Assembly: GCF_000565285.1 (NCBI RefSeq)
Contig: NZ_APVL01000011.1
Coordinates: 141,209-205,208, forward strand
DNA length: 64,000 nucleotides
Reading direction: 5' to 3'
From: Cytobacillus firmus DS1
GTDB taxonomy: Bacteria; Bacillota; Bacilli; Bacillales; Cytobacillaceae
Under the pieces are notes generated by a model. It did no database searches. It was not told the DNA's origin and saw only the letters and a list, made by a program, of their open reading frames with translations. The position numbers and the translations under genes are program-made. Within the stretch, counting starts at the first letter, position 1. Every line of letters starts with the position of its first letter. Below, piece after piece: positions 15,876 to 25,012 of the stretch.

Positions 15876-16971
15876 GGCTTCCCTCTTCATAAGCTTCGAG
15901 ACGCTTATCAAATTCCTCTTCTGTTTCCCCATGCCTCATGACGTGAATCGCTTCAGGATCGAAATGAAGGCCAATTTGATTCCCGACGGTCGCCTTCTTG
16001 GTCGAATGGACGAGCCATTCATTGCCATCGCTGTCATAGCAGCTGATCTCATAATGCACTCCCCTGAATAGCTGGGAGTCAACTTTAACCTTCAGCTTCC
16101 CATCATCCGGGGCTGTAATAGCCAGGTCTTCAGGCCGGATTACGATCTCAACCTCTTCATTCGGCTCAAAGCCTCCGTCAACACACTCAAATAACCTTCC
16201 GGCAAACTTCACCTGATAATCCTTGATCATCGTTCCGGCAACAATATTGGATTCACCAATAAAATCAGCTACAAAGCGATTGATCGGTTCGTCATAAATA
16301 TCAGTAGGAGTACCGCTCTGCTCAATGCTTCCGCTGTTAAGGACGAATATTTCATCTGACATGGCCAGTGCTTCCTCCTGGTCATGTGTGACGAAAATAA
16401 ACGTGATGCCAAGATTTCTCTGAAGTTCCCTAAGCTCATACTGCATTTCGGTCCGCAGCTTCAGGTCAAGTGCGGATAGAGGCTCATCCAGGAGAATGAC
16501 CTCAGGCTCATTGACAATGGCCCTTGCGATGGCAACACGCTGGCGCTGCCCGCCTGACATTTCTTTAATTTTCCGGTGTTCGTAGCCTTCAAGGTTTACA
16601 AACTTCAGCGCTTCTTTTACTTTCTTCTCGATATCCGCTTTCTTCATTTTTTTGATTTTTAAGCCGAATGCAATGTTTTCATACACATTCAGATGCGGAA
16701 ACAGGGCGTAATCCTGAAAAACCGTGTTTACTTGTCTTTTGTTGGCGGGAACATGATTAATGATTTTTCCATTAAAATAAATATCCCCTTCAGAAGGTTC
16801 AGTAAAGCCGGCAATCAGCCGCAATATCGTTGTTTTCCCGCAGCCCGATGGACCCAGCAGGGTATAGAATTTCCCGCGTTCAATTTCAAAGCTGACATTT
16901 TTTAATACAGGCGGGTCATTATCATATCTTTTTGTCACCGAATTAAACCGGATAATGGTGTTATCTGTCAT
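15865..16971 (-). CDS. potA: Polyamine ABC transporter ATPase PotA
   Basis: This 368-aa cytoplasmic ATPase powers PotBCD. Walker [10 protein letters not shown] is near residues 38-46, the ABC signature LSGGQ appears as MSGGQRQR, Walker B is [12 protein letters not shown], and the switch His is in [10 protein letters not shown]. The C-terminal TOBE-like domain (about 290-355) is typical of the PotA/MalK group. First gene of the operon, with AGGGAGAG before ATG and a palindromic operator in the promoter. Confidence 0.94.
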   Translation of the reverse strand: MTDNTIIRFNSVTKRYDNDPPVLKNVSFEIERGKFYTLLGPSGCGKTTILRLIAGFTEPSEGDIYFNGKIINHVPANKRQVNTVFQDYALFPHLNVYENIAFGLKIKKMKKADIEKKVKEALKFVNLEGYEHRKIKEMSGGQRQRVAIARAIVNEPEVILLDEPLSALDLKLRTEMQYELRELQRNLGITFIFVTHDQEEALAMSDEIFVLNSGSIEQSGTPTDIYDEPINRFVADFIGESNIVAGTMIKDYQVKFAGRLFECVDGGFEPNEEVEIVIRPEDLAITAPDDGKLKVKVDSQLFRGVHYEISCYDSDGNEWLVHSTKKATVGNQIGLHFDPEAIHVMRHGETEEEFDKRLEAYEEGSHEN

Positions 16972-17028
16972 CTAACTCTCCCTATCTATAGAAATTTACA
17001 GCACGTATGCCTTGTTAAGTTCAAACGT

Positions 17029-17058
17029 ATAATACCATAGATTTCTCGAAATCTGTCA
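17029..17058 (-). promoter_or_regulatory. pot promoter with palindromic operator
   Basis: On the - strand TGACAG (17053-17058) and TATTAT (17029-17034) form a candidate promoter with an 18-bp spacer. The spacer and -35 are overlapped by AGATTTC-NN-GAAATCT (17039-17054), a 7-bp inverted repeat well placed for a repressor. The cognate regulator is not in the operon. Confidence 0.5.
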
Positions 17059-17080
17059 TATATTGCAATTACTATATAAA

Positions 17081-17105
17081 AATAACCCCGCATGTTGAAT
17101 GCGGG
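17081..17105 (-). terminator. Terminator of the que operon
   Basis: ATGCGGG (17099-17105) pairs with CCCGCAT (17087-17093), followed on the - strand by GTTATTTTT. It lies 12 bp after queE. Confidence 0.75.
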
Positions 17106-17116
17106 ATTTCCGGATG

Positions 17117-17848
17117 CTACACTCCGCGCTTATTGCCCCATACATAGGTATGCAGCTGCGGAAGTACTTTAATATTTGTCAGCTCACTGTCATGAATCGT
17201 TTTTTCAATAAGCCAATCATATTTATCAAGCAGCCTCTGCAGTAAATTCCGGTCGTCTGCTGTTACGGTATCATCATTTCCCACCTGCAGATAAAATGGA
17301 ACCCCGGGATAGCGCTGATATACGTTTTTGGCATATTCATAATCCTCATCATCAAAAACAACGATCTTCAGTGAGAACTGCTGATCTTCCCTTCTGCCGG
17401 TCTGCAGTTTGTTCACTATCAGATCGAGCACATCGAAATCCGTATTCATGCCTGAACTCGGCGGCTTTGGAGACAGTGTCAGTTCATCAATTTCATAAAA
17501 CCAATCCTGCCAGCGGCTTCCCTGTGTTTCCAGGCAGAGCTTAATTCGTTCAGCTTTAAGCAGAGAAATAAATTCACCCAAATTTTTCAGAAGAGCAGGA
17601 TTGCCGCCCGAAATGGTTACGAAAGAAAATCCGTCCCCGCCGAGTTCCTTCAGCTCTTTCCAAATTTCATCCGGTTCCATTTGGCGGATGCTGTCCTTCG
17701 CACTTCCATCCCAGGTAAAAGAGGAATCACACCAGCTGCATGAATAATCACATCCTGCTGTACGGACGAACATCGTTTTCTGGCCTATCACCATTCCTTC
17801 CCCCTGAATGGTCGGCCCGAAGATTTCCAGTACAGGAATCTTACTCAA
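17117..17848 (-). CDS. queE: 7-carboxy-7-deazaguanine synthase QueE
   Basis: This 243-aa radical SAM enzyme converts 6-carboxytetrahydropterin to 7-carboxy-7-deazaguanine in the preQ0/queuosine pathway. The cluster-binding motif C-x3-C-x2-C (AGCDYSCSWCDSSF) and the SISGGNP-like TISGGNPALL are present. The TTG at 17848 is chosen because the protein then begins SKIPVLEIFGPTIQGEG, the family start; AAGGGAG lies 10 nt upstream. It overlaps the queD stop by 8 bp. A longer frame exists but extends back over queD. Confidence 0.93.
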   Translation of the reverse strand: MSKIPVLEIFGPTIQGEGMVIGQKTMFVRTAGCDYSCSWCDSSFTWDGSAKDSIRQMEPDEIWKELKELGGDGFSFVTISGGNPALLKNLGEFISLLKAERIKLCLETQGSRWQDWFYEIDELTLSPKPPSSGMNTDFDVLDLIVNKLQTGRREDQQFSLKIVVFDDEDYEYAKNVYQRYPGVPFYLQVGNDDTVTADDRNLLQRLLDKYDWLIEKTIHDSELTNIKVLPQLHTYVWGNKRGV

Positions 17849-18317
17849 CCTCCATCCACTCCCTTCTTGCTTCAGCATAGCTTGTTGGAGTTTCAAAAAG
17901 GCGCACAAATTCAACTCTTGCACCATCATATTGCTCTACTCTGTTTTGCAGGCTTTCTGCCATTTTTTCATAAATCCAGACAACCATATTCTCGGCTGTC
18001 GTATTCATCGGGGGCAGCGTTTCATTCAGGTACTTATGGTCTAGGTATATCTCAATCTCATTTTTCCAGATTTCTTTTATGTCGCCGAAATCAATCATTA
18101 ACCCTCTGTCATCCACGAATCCGCTTATGCCAAAAATCACCTTATAGGTATGGCCGTGCAGGTTTTTGCATTTGCCTTCATAGCAATGCAGATGATGGGC
18201 TGAATCAAAAGTGAATTCCTTGCTGACCATTACACGTTTATGGTGGTATTTCAGCTGATCCGGCTTAATGTCTTCATTTATCTTCTGGAGTTTATCAACA
18301 ATCCTAAATCCGTACAT
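17841..18317 (-). CDS. queD: 6-carboxytetrahydropterin synthase QueD
   Basis: This 158-aa enzyme of the 6-pyruvoyl-tetrahydropterin synthase family makes 6-carboxytetrahydropterin from dihydroneopterin triphosphate. The zinc-binding histidines appear in DSAHHL and LHGHTY, and the catalytic Cys in YEGKCKNLHGH. Start ATG is 3 nt after the queC stop; the whole queCDE set is one transcript. Confidence 0.93.
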   Translation of the reverse strand: MYGFRIVDKLQKINEDIKPDQLKYHHKRVMVSKEFTFDSAHHLHCYEGKCKNLHGHTYKVIFGISGFVDDRGLMIDFGDIKEIWKNEIEIYLDHKYLNETLPPMNTTAENMVVWIYEKMAESLQNRVEQYDGARVEFVRLFETPTSYAEARREWMEVE

Positions 18318-18320
18318 GGC

Positions 18321-18980
18321 TTAAAGCTCCCCCTTTTCATTGAGGTATTCTTCAAGTCCCTTTTGTCTTAAATCGCATGCAGGACACTCACCGCAGCCAT
18401 CTGCCGGAATGCCGTTGTAGCATGTCAGCGTATTATTACGCACATACTCAAGGGCATCCAAGTCATCTGCCAGCTTCCATGTTTCAGCTTTATTAAGCCA
18501 CATCAAAGGCGTATGGATCACAAACTGCCCATCCATCGACAGATTCAGTGTGACATTCAGTGATTTAATAAAAATATCCCGGCAATCAGGATAGCCGCTG
18601 AAATCTGTCTCACACACGCCTGTAATAATATGCCTGGCATTGATCTGACTGGCCAGCACACCGGCAAAGGACATGAATAAAAGGTTTCTTCCGGGCACAA
18701 ATGTGGATGGAAGTCCGCCTTCCTCTCCCTCTTTTACTTCTATGTCATCACGGGTCAGTGCGTTTGGCGCAAGCTGATTCAGCAGGGACATATCAAGGAT
18801 ATGATGCCTGATTCCCAGATCTTTTGCTATTTGCTTGGCACATTCAATTTCAAGCTTGTGCCGCTGATTATAATTAAAAGTGACTGCTTCCACCTCGGCA
18901 AAACGTTCCTTTGCCCAGAATAAGCAGGTAGTACTATCCTGGCCGCCGCTGAATACAACGAGCGCTTTATCATTTTTCAT
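18321..18980 (-). CDS. queC: 7-cyano-7-deazaguanine synthase QueC
   Basis: This 219-aa ATP-pyrophosphatase-type enzyme forms preQ0. The PP-loop [10 protein letters not shown] is at about residues 10-19, and four Cys near the C-terminus ([18 protein letters not shown]) bind zinc. The length equals B. subtilis QueC when the ATG at 18980 is used; AAAGGAG precedes it by 8 nt. Regulated by a preQ1 riboswitch just upstream. queF, the fourth gene in B. subtilis, is not here. Confidence 0.95.
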   Translation of the reverse strand: MKNDKALVVFSGGQDSTTCLFWAKERFAEVEAVTFNYNQRHKLEIECAKQIAKDLGIRHHILDMSLLNQLAPNALTRDDIEVKEGEEGGLPSTFVPGRNLLFMSFAGVLASQINARHIITGVCETDFSGYPDCRDIFIKSLNVTLNLSMDGQFVIHTPLMWLNKAETWKLADDLDALEYVRNNTLTCYNGIPADGCGECPACDLRQKGLEEYLNEKGEL

Positions 18981-19003
18981 ATAAAAATTCTCCTTTAACA
19001 TAG

Positions 19004-19036
19004 AAAAACAGGACCACTAAGAAAGCAGACCTGTTT
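19004..19036 (-). terminator. Terminator of the preQ1 riboswitch
   Basis: AACAGG pairs with CCTGTT across about 21 nt, followed by a T-run on the - strand. It overlaps the end of the aptamer region, fitting transcriptional attenuation. Confidence 0.7.
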
Positions 19037-19038
19037 TC

Positions 19039-19071
19039 CTTAGTTTTTTAAAGAGGGTAGCTAGAACCTCT
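19039..19071 (-). ncRNA. preQ1-I riboswitch controlling queCDE
   Basis: Read on the - strand: AGAGGTTCTAGCTA, CCCTCT, then AAAAAACTAAGG. These are the hairpin, loop and A-rich tail of the small preQ1 class I aptamer, in the expected place before queC. Confidence 0.93.
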
Positions 19072-19202
19072 ACCGTGTACACGGATTTTCTATTGAACTA
19101 TCAGTTTATATTATCATCTTTACCGGAGTTTTAGAAGGGATTACTTATACCCAAATAAAAAGTTTTATAATTCTAAATCATGCAACATTAATAAACGCTC
19201 AT

Positions 19203-19925
19203 CTAATTTTCTGAATCGGCCTCCAACAGGTCCCATGCTGTAATGATGCCTTTTGGTTTTTCAGTCGGCTTTCCATTTTCGGTAACAATGATCCCTTCAA
19301 GCTTTTCATTTTTATTTCTGGATTCCTCAAACATATCCTCCAAATCGAAAATAGAAGTATTCGTGCCGGCAAACGCTATTTGATGCTTGGATTTCTTGTT
19401 GAAAAGCTCCTTGATTTTCACCTTTTTCAACTGGATCGTTTCTTCGGTAAAGTGCTCTGCCATCCATTTTACAATATCAGCCGAGGTTAATAGCCAGGAA
19501 TATTCTTCTTTCCGCGAGTAAACGGGAAACTGGGAATGGGAAAACTTATTGATAATGGCCAGTACATCTGAAAGCTTGCCATCTTCATAAAAATAGAATA
19601 CCGGTGTGGCAGCAATCGAAATCGCTGTTTTGGGCTTTTCAAAATGGCCGGCAATCCGTTCAATTTTTACAACCGTTTCCAGATGTGGCTCAGCAATATA
19701 ATAATCCAGATCAATTTTTTCATGGACAATGGCATTTCTCAGCTTGGCAAACTGATGTAAATCATCTTCATATAATCGAATCAGCGAATGGTTTTTCTGT
19801 ATTTCAATCAGCTTATAAAACCGGTCTGTTCTGGCTTGTTTAGCAGATTGTTTCAAGGCTTTGTGAATTCGGTTAAAGGCAGCCTCAAATCTTTCCGATA
19901 AATTCATTTCTCTATCTGCACCCAC
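19203..19925 (-). CDS. HEPN-like / CBS-pair protein, unknown role
   Basis: This 240-aa protein has a helical N-terminal part (1-80) with LRNAIVHEK near residues 62-70, matching the R-x4-6-H signature of HEPN domains. Residues 100-235 look like a CBS pair (FPVYSRKEEYSWLLTSADIV; GIIVTENGKPTEKPKGIITAWDL). CBS pairs sense adenine nucleotides, and many HEPN domains are ribonucleases or toxins, so nucleotide-gated RNA cleavage is one hypothesis. The HEPN call rests on a short motif. GTG start with GGGAGAGAT 6-8 nt upstream; monocistronic. Confidence 0.6.
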   Translation of the reverse strand: MGADREMNLSERFEAAFNRIHKALKQSAKQARTDRFYKLIEIQKNHSLIRLYEDDLHQFAKLRNAIVHEKIDLDYYIAEPHLETVVKIERIAGHFEKPKTAISIAATPVFYFYEDGKLSDVLAIINKFSHSQFPVYSRKEEYSWLLTSADIVKWMAEHFTEETIQLKKVKIKELFNKKSKHQIAFAGTNTSIFDLEDMFEESRNKNEKLEGIIVTENGKPTEKPKGIITAWDLLEADSEN

Positions 19926-20262
19926 AATAATCTCTCCCTAATTCATAATGTCCCTACTTTATTCCCATATTAGAGGACAAAATAAACTATGAAGATTCTG
20001 CTTCGCTTTCCGGCAGAATAATTTGCACAAATAGAATTTTCAATCTATTATATGATATTATATTGTTTAGCTGAAGACATTGCATAAATATATAAAATTA
20101 CTAATAGATTTTTTCGTTCTAACGTGAATAAATATTGATTTCCCTTATTTTAGGGAAGCATAAAGTGTGTATTTCGTCTCAGCGAAAATGGATATTTATT
20201 ATTACTGAATAATTTTTTTGAACCTTCAGCTCCCTACATTTATTGCGAAAGCTGGTGAAATC
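19926..20262. other. AT-rich intergenic region, nothing assignable
   Basis: About 340 bp between the HEPN/CBS gene and pxpB must hold the divergent promoters. I see AT-rich sequence with several TATAAT-like hexamers but no convincing operator, repeat, RNA or coding frame. Confidence 0.4.
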
Positions 20263-20973
20263 ATGGAATACACTGTACATCCTTTAGGAGACAATGCTGT
20301 TCTTATTGAACTTGGGAATGAAATCAGTGAGGGTGCACATCAAAAAGTGCAGACACTGACAGCTTTTCTCGAGAAACATCCTCCAGATTGGATGATAGAA
20401 TACATACCCGCTTACACAACTGTCACTATTTTTTATAATCCATTTGAGATCTATCAGCTTTCAGATGGAGAGCTTCCATTTGATTTCATTTGTTCCCTTA
20501 TAAAACCGCTTATGGAAGAGCTGGGGGAAAATAAGGCAATGGAAGCAAGAATTGTCGAAATCCCGGTTTGCTATGGAGGAGAATTTGGCCCTGATCTTGA
20601 TTATGTTGCCGAACATAATGGCCTTACCTCGGATGAAGTAATAGACATTCACTCTTCAGGCAGCTATCTGGTCTATATGATCGGCTTTGCGCCAGGCTTC
20701 CCTTTTATCGGCGGAATGTCAGAACAAATTGCCGCACCAAGACGGGATACACCAAGGTTAAAAATTCCCGAGCGTACAGTTGGAATTGCCGGGATGCAGA
20801 CTGGGATTTACCCCATCGAGACGCCGGGAGGCTGGCAGCTGATCGGGCGTACTCCTGTTAAGCTGTTTCGCCCAATGGATGAATCCCCTACCTTGTTAAC
20901 AGCTGGAGATAAAATTAAATTCAAGCCAATCAGTCTGGAAGAATACCATTATTGGGAGGAGACGGATCAATGA
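20263..20973 (+). CDS. pxpB: 5-oxoprolinase subunit PxpB (KipI)
   Basis: This 236-aa member of the KipI family is one of three subunits of bacterial ATP-dependent 5-oxoprolinase, which opens pyroglutamate to glutamate. Family motifs are GDNAVLIELGN, YMIGFAPGFPFIGGM, PRRDTPR and GIAGMQTGIYPIETPGGWQLIGRT. In B. subtilis KipI also inhibits the sporulation kinase KinA. ATG 20263 is chosen (GGTGA 6 nt upstream) over the longer frame. Its stop overlaps the pxpC start as ATGA. Confidence 0.92.
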   Translation: MEYTVHPLGDNAVLIELGNEISEGAHQKVQTLTAFLEKHPPDWMIEYIPAYTTVTIFYNPFEIYQLSDGELPFDFICSLIKPLMEELGENKAMEARIVEIPVCYGGEFGPDLDYVAEHNGLTSDEVIDIHSSGSYLVYMIGFAPGFPFIGGMSEQIAAPRRDTPRLKIPERTVGIAGMQTGIYPIETPGGWQLIGRTPVKLFRPMDESPTLLTAGDKIKFKPISLEEYHYWEETDQ

Positions 20974-21980
20974 TTAAAGTGTTAAAGCCTGGACTCCTTT
21001 CAAGCATTCAGGATCTGGGGAGAACCGGCTATCAGAAGTTTGGCATCATAGCCAGCGGAGCGATGGATCCTTTTTCGCATCGGATTGCCAATCTGCTGGC
21101 CGGCAATGAGGAAAATGATCCTTCATTGGAAATAACGATGATGGGCCCTGCCCTGACATTTGAAGAAGACACATTAATTTCAATTTGCGGCGGAGACCTT
21201 TCCCCTTCGATCAATGGCAAGCCTATTCGGACATGGCGATCGGTTTTTGTGAAAAAAGGCAGTGAACTTAAATTCGGCGGATGTCAAAAAGGGTGCCGGG
21301 CTTATCTGGCTGCTGCCGGCGGCTTTGCCGTCCCGGAAGTAATGAACAGTAAATCTACTTATCTGCGCGCCGGTCTTGGCGGATATAAAGGCAGAGCATT
21401 AAAGTCTGGAGATGTGCTGGAAACCGGCAAACCTTCTCTCCAGTCTTTGAAAATGACGGAATATCTGTCAAAGCAGCTCCTTGATAAAACTTTTGTCGAA
21501 AACGACTGGGGCATTGCCTCAAAACTCATTCCGGAAACTGCAGGGAATCCGGAAATCAGAATCACCAGGGGACGCCAATTTGATTTATTTTCCCGCGAAA
21601 GCAGGGAACAGCTGTTTAATCATGCTTTTGAAGTGACGGCACAATCGGACAGGATGGGTTACAGATTGAAGGGCCCTGCCCTTGCACTGTCAGAGCATGC
21701 TGAACAAATATCTGAGGCCGTCAATTTCGGTTCCATTCAGGTTCCGCCCGATGGGAATCCGATTGTTCTTTTGGCTGACAGGCAGACAACCGGCGGATAT
21801 CCGAAAATTGGACAGGTTGCTGCTGTCGACCTTCCCCTTCTGGCACAGGCTAAACCAGGAGATGCCTTACGGTTTGCAGAAATATCAAATGAACAGGCGC
21901 AGCAGTTACTTATTAAGAGAGAAATGAAGTTAAAGGAATTAAAACAAGGGATATTTTTAAAAACCAGAGGAGGAAATTAA
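20970..21980 (+). CDS. pxpC: 5-oxoprolinase subunit PxpC (KipA)
   Basis: This 336-aa biotin-dependent carboxyltransferase-like protein, KipA family, partners PxpB in 5-oxoproline hydrolysis. Motifs: [56 protein letters not shown]. Start ATG 20970 follows GGGAGGAGA by 8 nt and overlaps the pxpB stop by 4 bp. In B. subtilis KipA counteracts KipI. Confidence 0.92.
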   Translation: MIKVLKPGLLSSIQDLGRTGYQKFGIIASGAMDPFSHRIANLLAGNEENDPSLEITMMGPALTFEEDTLISICGGDLSPSINGKPIRTWRSVFVKKGSELKFGGCQKGCRAYLAAAGGFAVPEVMNSKSTYLRAGLGGYKGRALKSGDVLETGKPSLQSLKMTEYLSKQLLDKTFVENDWGIASKLIPETAGNPEIRITRGRQFDLFSRESREQLFNHAFEVTAQSDRMGYRLKGPALALSEHAEQISEAVNFGSIQVPPDGNPIVLLADRQTTGGYPKIGQVAAVDLPLLAQAKPGDALRFAEISNEQAQQLLIKREMKLKELKQGIFLKTRGGN

Positions 21981-21981
21981 C

Positions 21982-22752
21982 ATGCACATTGTAGACATTA
22001 ATTGTGATATGGGAGAAAGCTTTGGTTCTTACAAGATGGGGCGCGATGAGGAAATTCTGGACTACATTACTTCAGCCAATATCGCCTGCGGCTTCCATGC
22101 CGGCGACCCGGCGACAATAAGAAAAACAGTCAGGATGGCGCTTGAGAAAAATGTTGGCCTGGGTGTCCATCCGGGACTACAGGACCTTCATGGTTTCGGC
22201 CGCCGGGATATTAATATAACGCCTCAGGAGGCCTATGACCTGGTGGTCTACCAGATTGGCGCAGTATTTGCTTTTGTTAAATCAGAAGGCGGCAAGCTTC
22301 AGCATGTCAAACCGCACGGTGCACTGTTCAACATGGCCTCAAAAAGCGCGCCGTTATCGGAAGCAATCGCCGAAGCTGTTTACAAAGTGGATCCAGAACT
22401 GATTCTGTTCGGTCTCTCAGGGGGCGAATTGGTTAAAGCCGGAAGGAAAATTGGCCTCCGTTCTGCCAATGAAGTATTTTCAGACCGTACATACCAGGAG
22501 GACGGATCTCTTACGTCAAGACGGGAAACCAATGCACTAATTACAGATCACAGCGCTGCTGTTAATCAAGTAATCCGCATGGTCAAAGAAGGAAAAGTTA
22601 CTTCTGTACAGGGTACGGATGTTTCCATTGAGGCCAATACGATCTGCATACATGGTGATGGGGAAAGCGCTCTGGAATTTGCCCAATATATCCCGAAGGC
22701 ATTGAATGAAGCGGGAATCCAGGTGGCAAAAATCAGTGAGTTTTTGAAATAA
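21982..22752 (+). CDS. pxpA: 5-oxoprolinase subunit PxpA (YcsF/LamB family)
   Basis: This 256-aa YcsF-type protein is the third subunit of 5-oxoprolinase. The N-terminus [20 protein letters not shown] and the segments [18 protein letters not shown] and VKPHGALFN are diagnostic, with the conserved Asp/His set expected for the active site. AGAGGAGGAAAT precedes the ATG, which starts 1 nt after the pxpC stop. Order pxpB-pxpC-pxpA differs from B. subtilis, where ycsF comes first. Confidence 0.94.
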   Translation: MHIVDINCDMGESFGSYKMGRDEEILDYITSANIACGFHAGDPATIRKTVRMALEKNVGLGVHPGLQDLHGFGRRDINITPQEAYDLVVYQIGAVFAFVKSEGGKLQHVKPHGALFNMASKSAPLSEAIAEAVYKVDPELILFGLSGGELVKAGRKIGLRSANEVFSDRTYQEDGSLTSRRETNALITDHSAAVNQVIRMVKEGKVTSVQGTDVSIEANTICIHGDGESALEFAQYIPKALNEAGIQVAKISEFLK

Positions 22753-22825
22753 AATTGGTATTGATGGAGATAATGAAAAATTGGTGACTTGTTAAGTGCG
22801 AAACCCACTAATCGGGGAATAGTTC

Positions 22826-22900
22826 CGTTCACGGCGGATTGGTCAGCGTTAGTGGTCTTAAACGTGCGAATGAATGCCGTTCACGAAGGATTCACCAGCG
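22826..22900. repeat. Imperfect 23-bp direct repeat between pxpA and ycsG
   Basis: CGTTCACGGCGGATTGGTCAGCG-type sequence at 22826-22848 recurs at 22878-22900 with about six differences, 52 bp apart, together with hairpin-forming flanks. It may be an operator array, a decayed repeat or an mRNA processing region. Confidence 0.4.
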
Positions 22901-22971
22901 CGAACGGCCTCATCAGCCCTTACAGCGCTGATTTCATAAAAAACACAAATTGAATTATTGGGGGAAAATGA

Positions 22972-24162
22972 ATGAAAAAGCAATCTAATGCCAGTCTATT
23001 GCTTGGCGCTGCTTTCCTTATGGCTACTTCTGCCATCGGACCAGGCTTTCTGACTCAAACGACTGTATTCACAGAAACCCTGCTTGCGAGCTTCGGGTTT
23101 GTCATTTTAATTTCTATTATTATTGATATTGGTGCACAGATGAATATCTGGCGAATCATTGCTGTTTCCGAAAAGCGCGCACAGGATATTGCCAACGATG
23201 TCCTGCCGGGCCTCGGGTATTTCCTTGCTGCCCTGATTGTCATGGGCGGACTGGCTTTTAATATCGGGAATATTGCCGGTGCCGGCTTAGGTACTAATGT
23301 TATTTTCGGCATTTCGCCTGAATTTGGCGCTCTTTTAAGCGGAATTCTGGCAATCGGCATTTTTCTTGTAAAAGAAGCAGGAAAATTAATGGACCGCTTC
23401 ACACAGATTTTAGGATTTGTCATGATTGGACTTACTCTTTATGTCATGTTTACTGCACAGCCTCCTGTCGGTGAAGCTGTTGTCAAAACGTTTGTTCCTG
23501 ACAAAATTGATATTCTGGCCATAATCACACTTGTCGGCGGTACGGTCGGCGGATATATCACTTTTGCTGGCGGCCATCGCTTAATTGATGCAGGTGTCAA
23601 AGGAAAAGAAGCTCTTCCTGAAGTCACAAAGAGCTCTGTGAGTGCAATCGGGATTGCTTCCATCATGCGTATCTTCCTTTTCCTCGCAGCACTTGGTGTA
23701 GTATCGCAAGGCTTGGCACTGGACCCATCCAACCCGCCAGCTTCTGTATTCCAGCTGGCAGCGGGCAATATTGGCTATAAAATGTTTGGAGTCGTAATGT
23801 GGGCAGCAGCCATCACTTCTGTAGTCGGTGCAGCTTACACCTCTGTCTCATTCATTCGGACATTGAGCCCAGCTGTCGAGAAACATCATAAATGGGTAAT
23901 TGTCGGTTTTATCGCCGTTTCTACGTTTGTCTTTGTTTTAATTGGAAAGCCGGTAAAAATACTTGTTTTAGTTGGATCATTAAATGGTCTTATCCTGCCG
24001 GTCGCTTTAGGTGTAATGCTGATTGCTGCCTATAAAACGAAAATTGTCGGCGATTATAAACATCCGCTCTGGATGACCATTTTCGGAGTCATTATCGTGA
24101 TTGCCATGTCTTACATGGGGGTTTACTCATTAATCAATGGTATCCCTGAGTTGTTTAAATAA
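22972..24162 (+). CDS. ycsG: NRAMP-family transporter YcsG
   Basis: This 396-aa membrane protein has about eleven helices and the NRAMP-like N-terminus [14 protein letters not shown]. YcsG proteins sit almost invariably beside 5-oxoprolinase genes, and a divergent NRAMP fold that carries an organic substrate rather than a metal is plausible; import of pyroglutamate is an inference from the neighbourhood. The usual metal-binding DPGN in helix 1 is replaced by GPGFLT, arguing against Mn/Fe transport. ATG start after a GGGGG-type ribosome binding site. Confidence 0.85.
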   Translation: MKKQSNASLLLGAAFLMATSAIGPGFLTQTTVFTETLLASFGFVILISIIIDIGAQMNIWRIIAVSEKRAQDIANDVLPGLGYFLAALIVMGGLAFNIGNIAGAGLGTNVIFGISPEFGALLSGILAIGIFLVKEAGKLMDRFTQILGFVMIGLTLYVMFTAQPPVGEAVVKTFVPDKIDILAIITLVGGTVGGYITFAGGHRLIDAGVKGKEALPEVTKSSVSAIGIASIMRIFLFLAALGVVSQGLALDPSNPPASVFQLAAGNIGYKMFGVVMWAAAITSVVGAAYTSVSFIRTLSPAVEKHHKWVIVGFIAVSTFVFVLIGKPVKILVLVGSLNGLILPVALGVMLIAAYKTKIVGDYKHPLWMTIFGVIIVIAMSYMGVYSLINGIPELFK

Positions 24163-24182
24163 GCATGAAAGGAGATTTTTAT

Positions 24183-24974
24183 ATGAACTCCCCTTCTCTA
24201 TTGAATCCTGATGAGGCGCGCAAATTGATCCGCAGCAAGGCGTGGGATAAGCCGACAGCTGGAATGGCCAACGGCTTCATTCAGGCAAACCTTGCCATAT
24301 TGCCAAAGGATTTGGCTTTTGAGTTTCTCCTTTTCAGCCAAAGGAATCCAAAATCCTGCCCAATCATTGATGTGACCGAACCTGGTTCTCCTGTGCCTAT
24401 GCTTTCAGCTCCAAATGCTGATATCAGAACCGATTTGCCCAAATACAGGGTATATAAAAACGGTGTTCTCTCTGAAGAGCTTTCAGACATCACTTCTTAT
24501 TGGGATGATGATATGGTGGCATTTCTGATTGGATGCAGTTTTACCTTTGAAGAAGCACTGCTGAAAAATAATATCCCTATCCGCCATATTGAGGAAAATC
24601 GGAACGTCCCGATGTTTAAAACCAATATTGAGTGTGTGAAGGCTGGCCGGTTTGAAGGTCCAATGGTTGTGAGTATGCGGCCGATGACAGAGAAGGAAGC
24701 TATTCGGGCTGTCCAGGTGACAAGCCGCTTCCCTTCTGTTCATGGGGCCCCTGTCCATATTGGGAACCCCGAAGCAATCGGCATAAATAATATACATCAG
24801 CCCGATTTTGGCGATGCCGTGACGATTAAAGATGGAGAGGTACCTGTCTTTTGGGCCTGTGGCGTCACTCCCCAGGCAGTTGCCATGCATGTGAAGCCGG
24901 AAATTATGATTACACATGCACCGGGACATATGTTTATTACAGATTTAAAAAATGAAGAGTTTTCGGTTTTATAG
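24183..24974 (+). CDS. ycsI: YcsI-family putative hydro-lyase (DUF1445)
   Basis: This 263-aa DUF1445/YcsI protein is related to D-glutamate cyclase, which interconverts D-glutamate and 5-oxo-D-proline. Motifs: [79 protein letters not shown]. Together with pxpABC this points to D- and L-5-oxoproline metabolism. Start ATG 24183 is chosen for AAAGGAG 8 nt upstream. Last gene of the cluster. Confidence 0.9.
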   Translation: MNSPSLLNPDEARKLIRSKAWDKPTAGMANGFIQANLAILPKDLAFEFLLFSQRNPKSCPIIDVTEPGSPVPMLSAPNADIRTDLPKYRVYKNGVLSEELSDITSYWDDDMVAFLIGCSFTFEEALLKNNIPIRHIEENRNVPMFKTNIECVKAGRFEGPMVVSMRPMTEKEAIRAVQVTSRFPSVHGAPVHIGNPEAIGINNIHQPDFGDAVTIKDGEVPVFWACGVTPQAVAMHVKPEIMITHAPGHMFITDLKNEEFSVL

Positions 24975-24977
24975 GAA

Positions 24978-25012
24978 AAAGGCGTCCTTTTGGCGCCTTT
25001 TACTTTTTGTGT
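24978..25012. terminator. Terminator after ycsI
   Basis: AAAGGCG (24978-24984) pairs with CGCCTTT (24994-25000), followed by a T-rich tail on the + strand; the convergent phosphoesterase gene ends inside the same structure. Confidence 0.75.
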
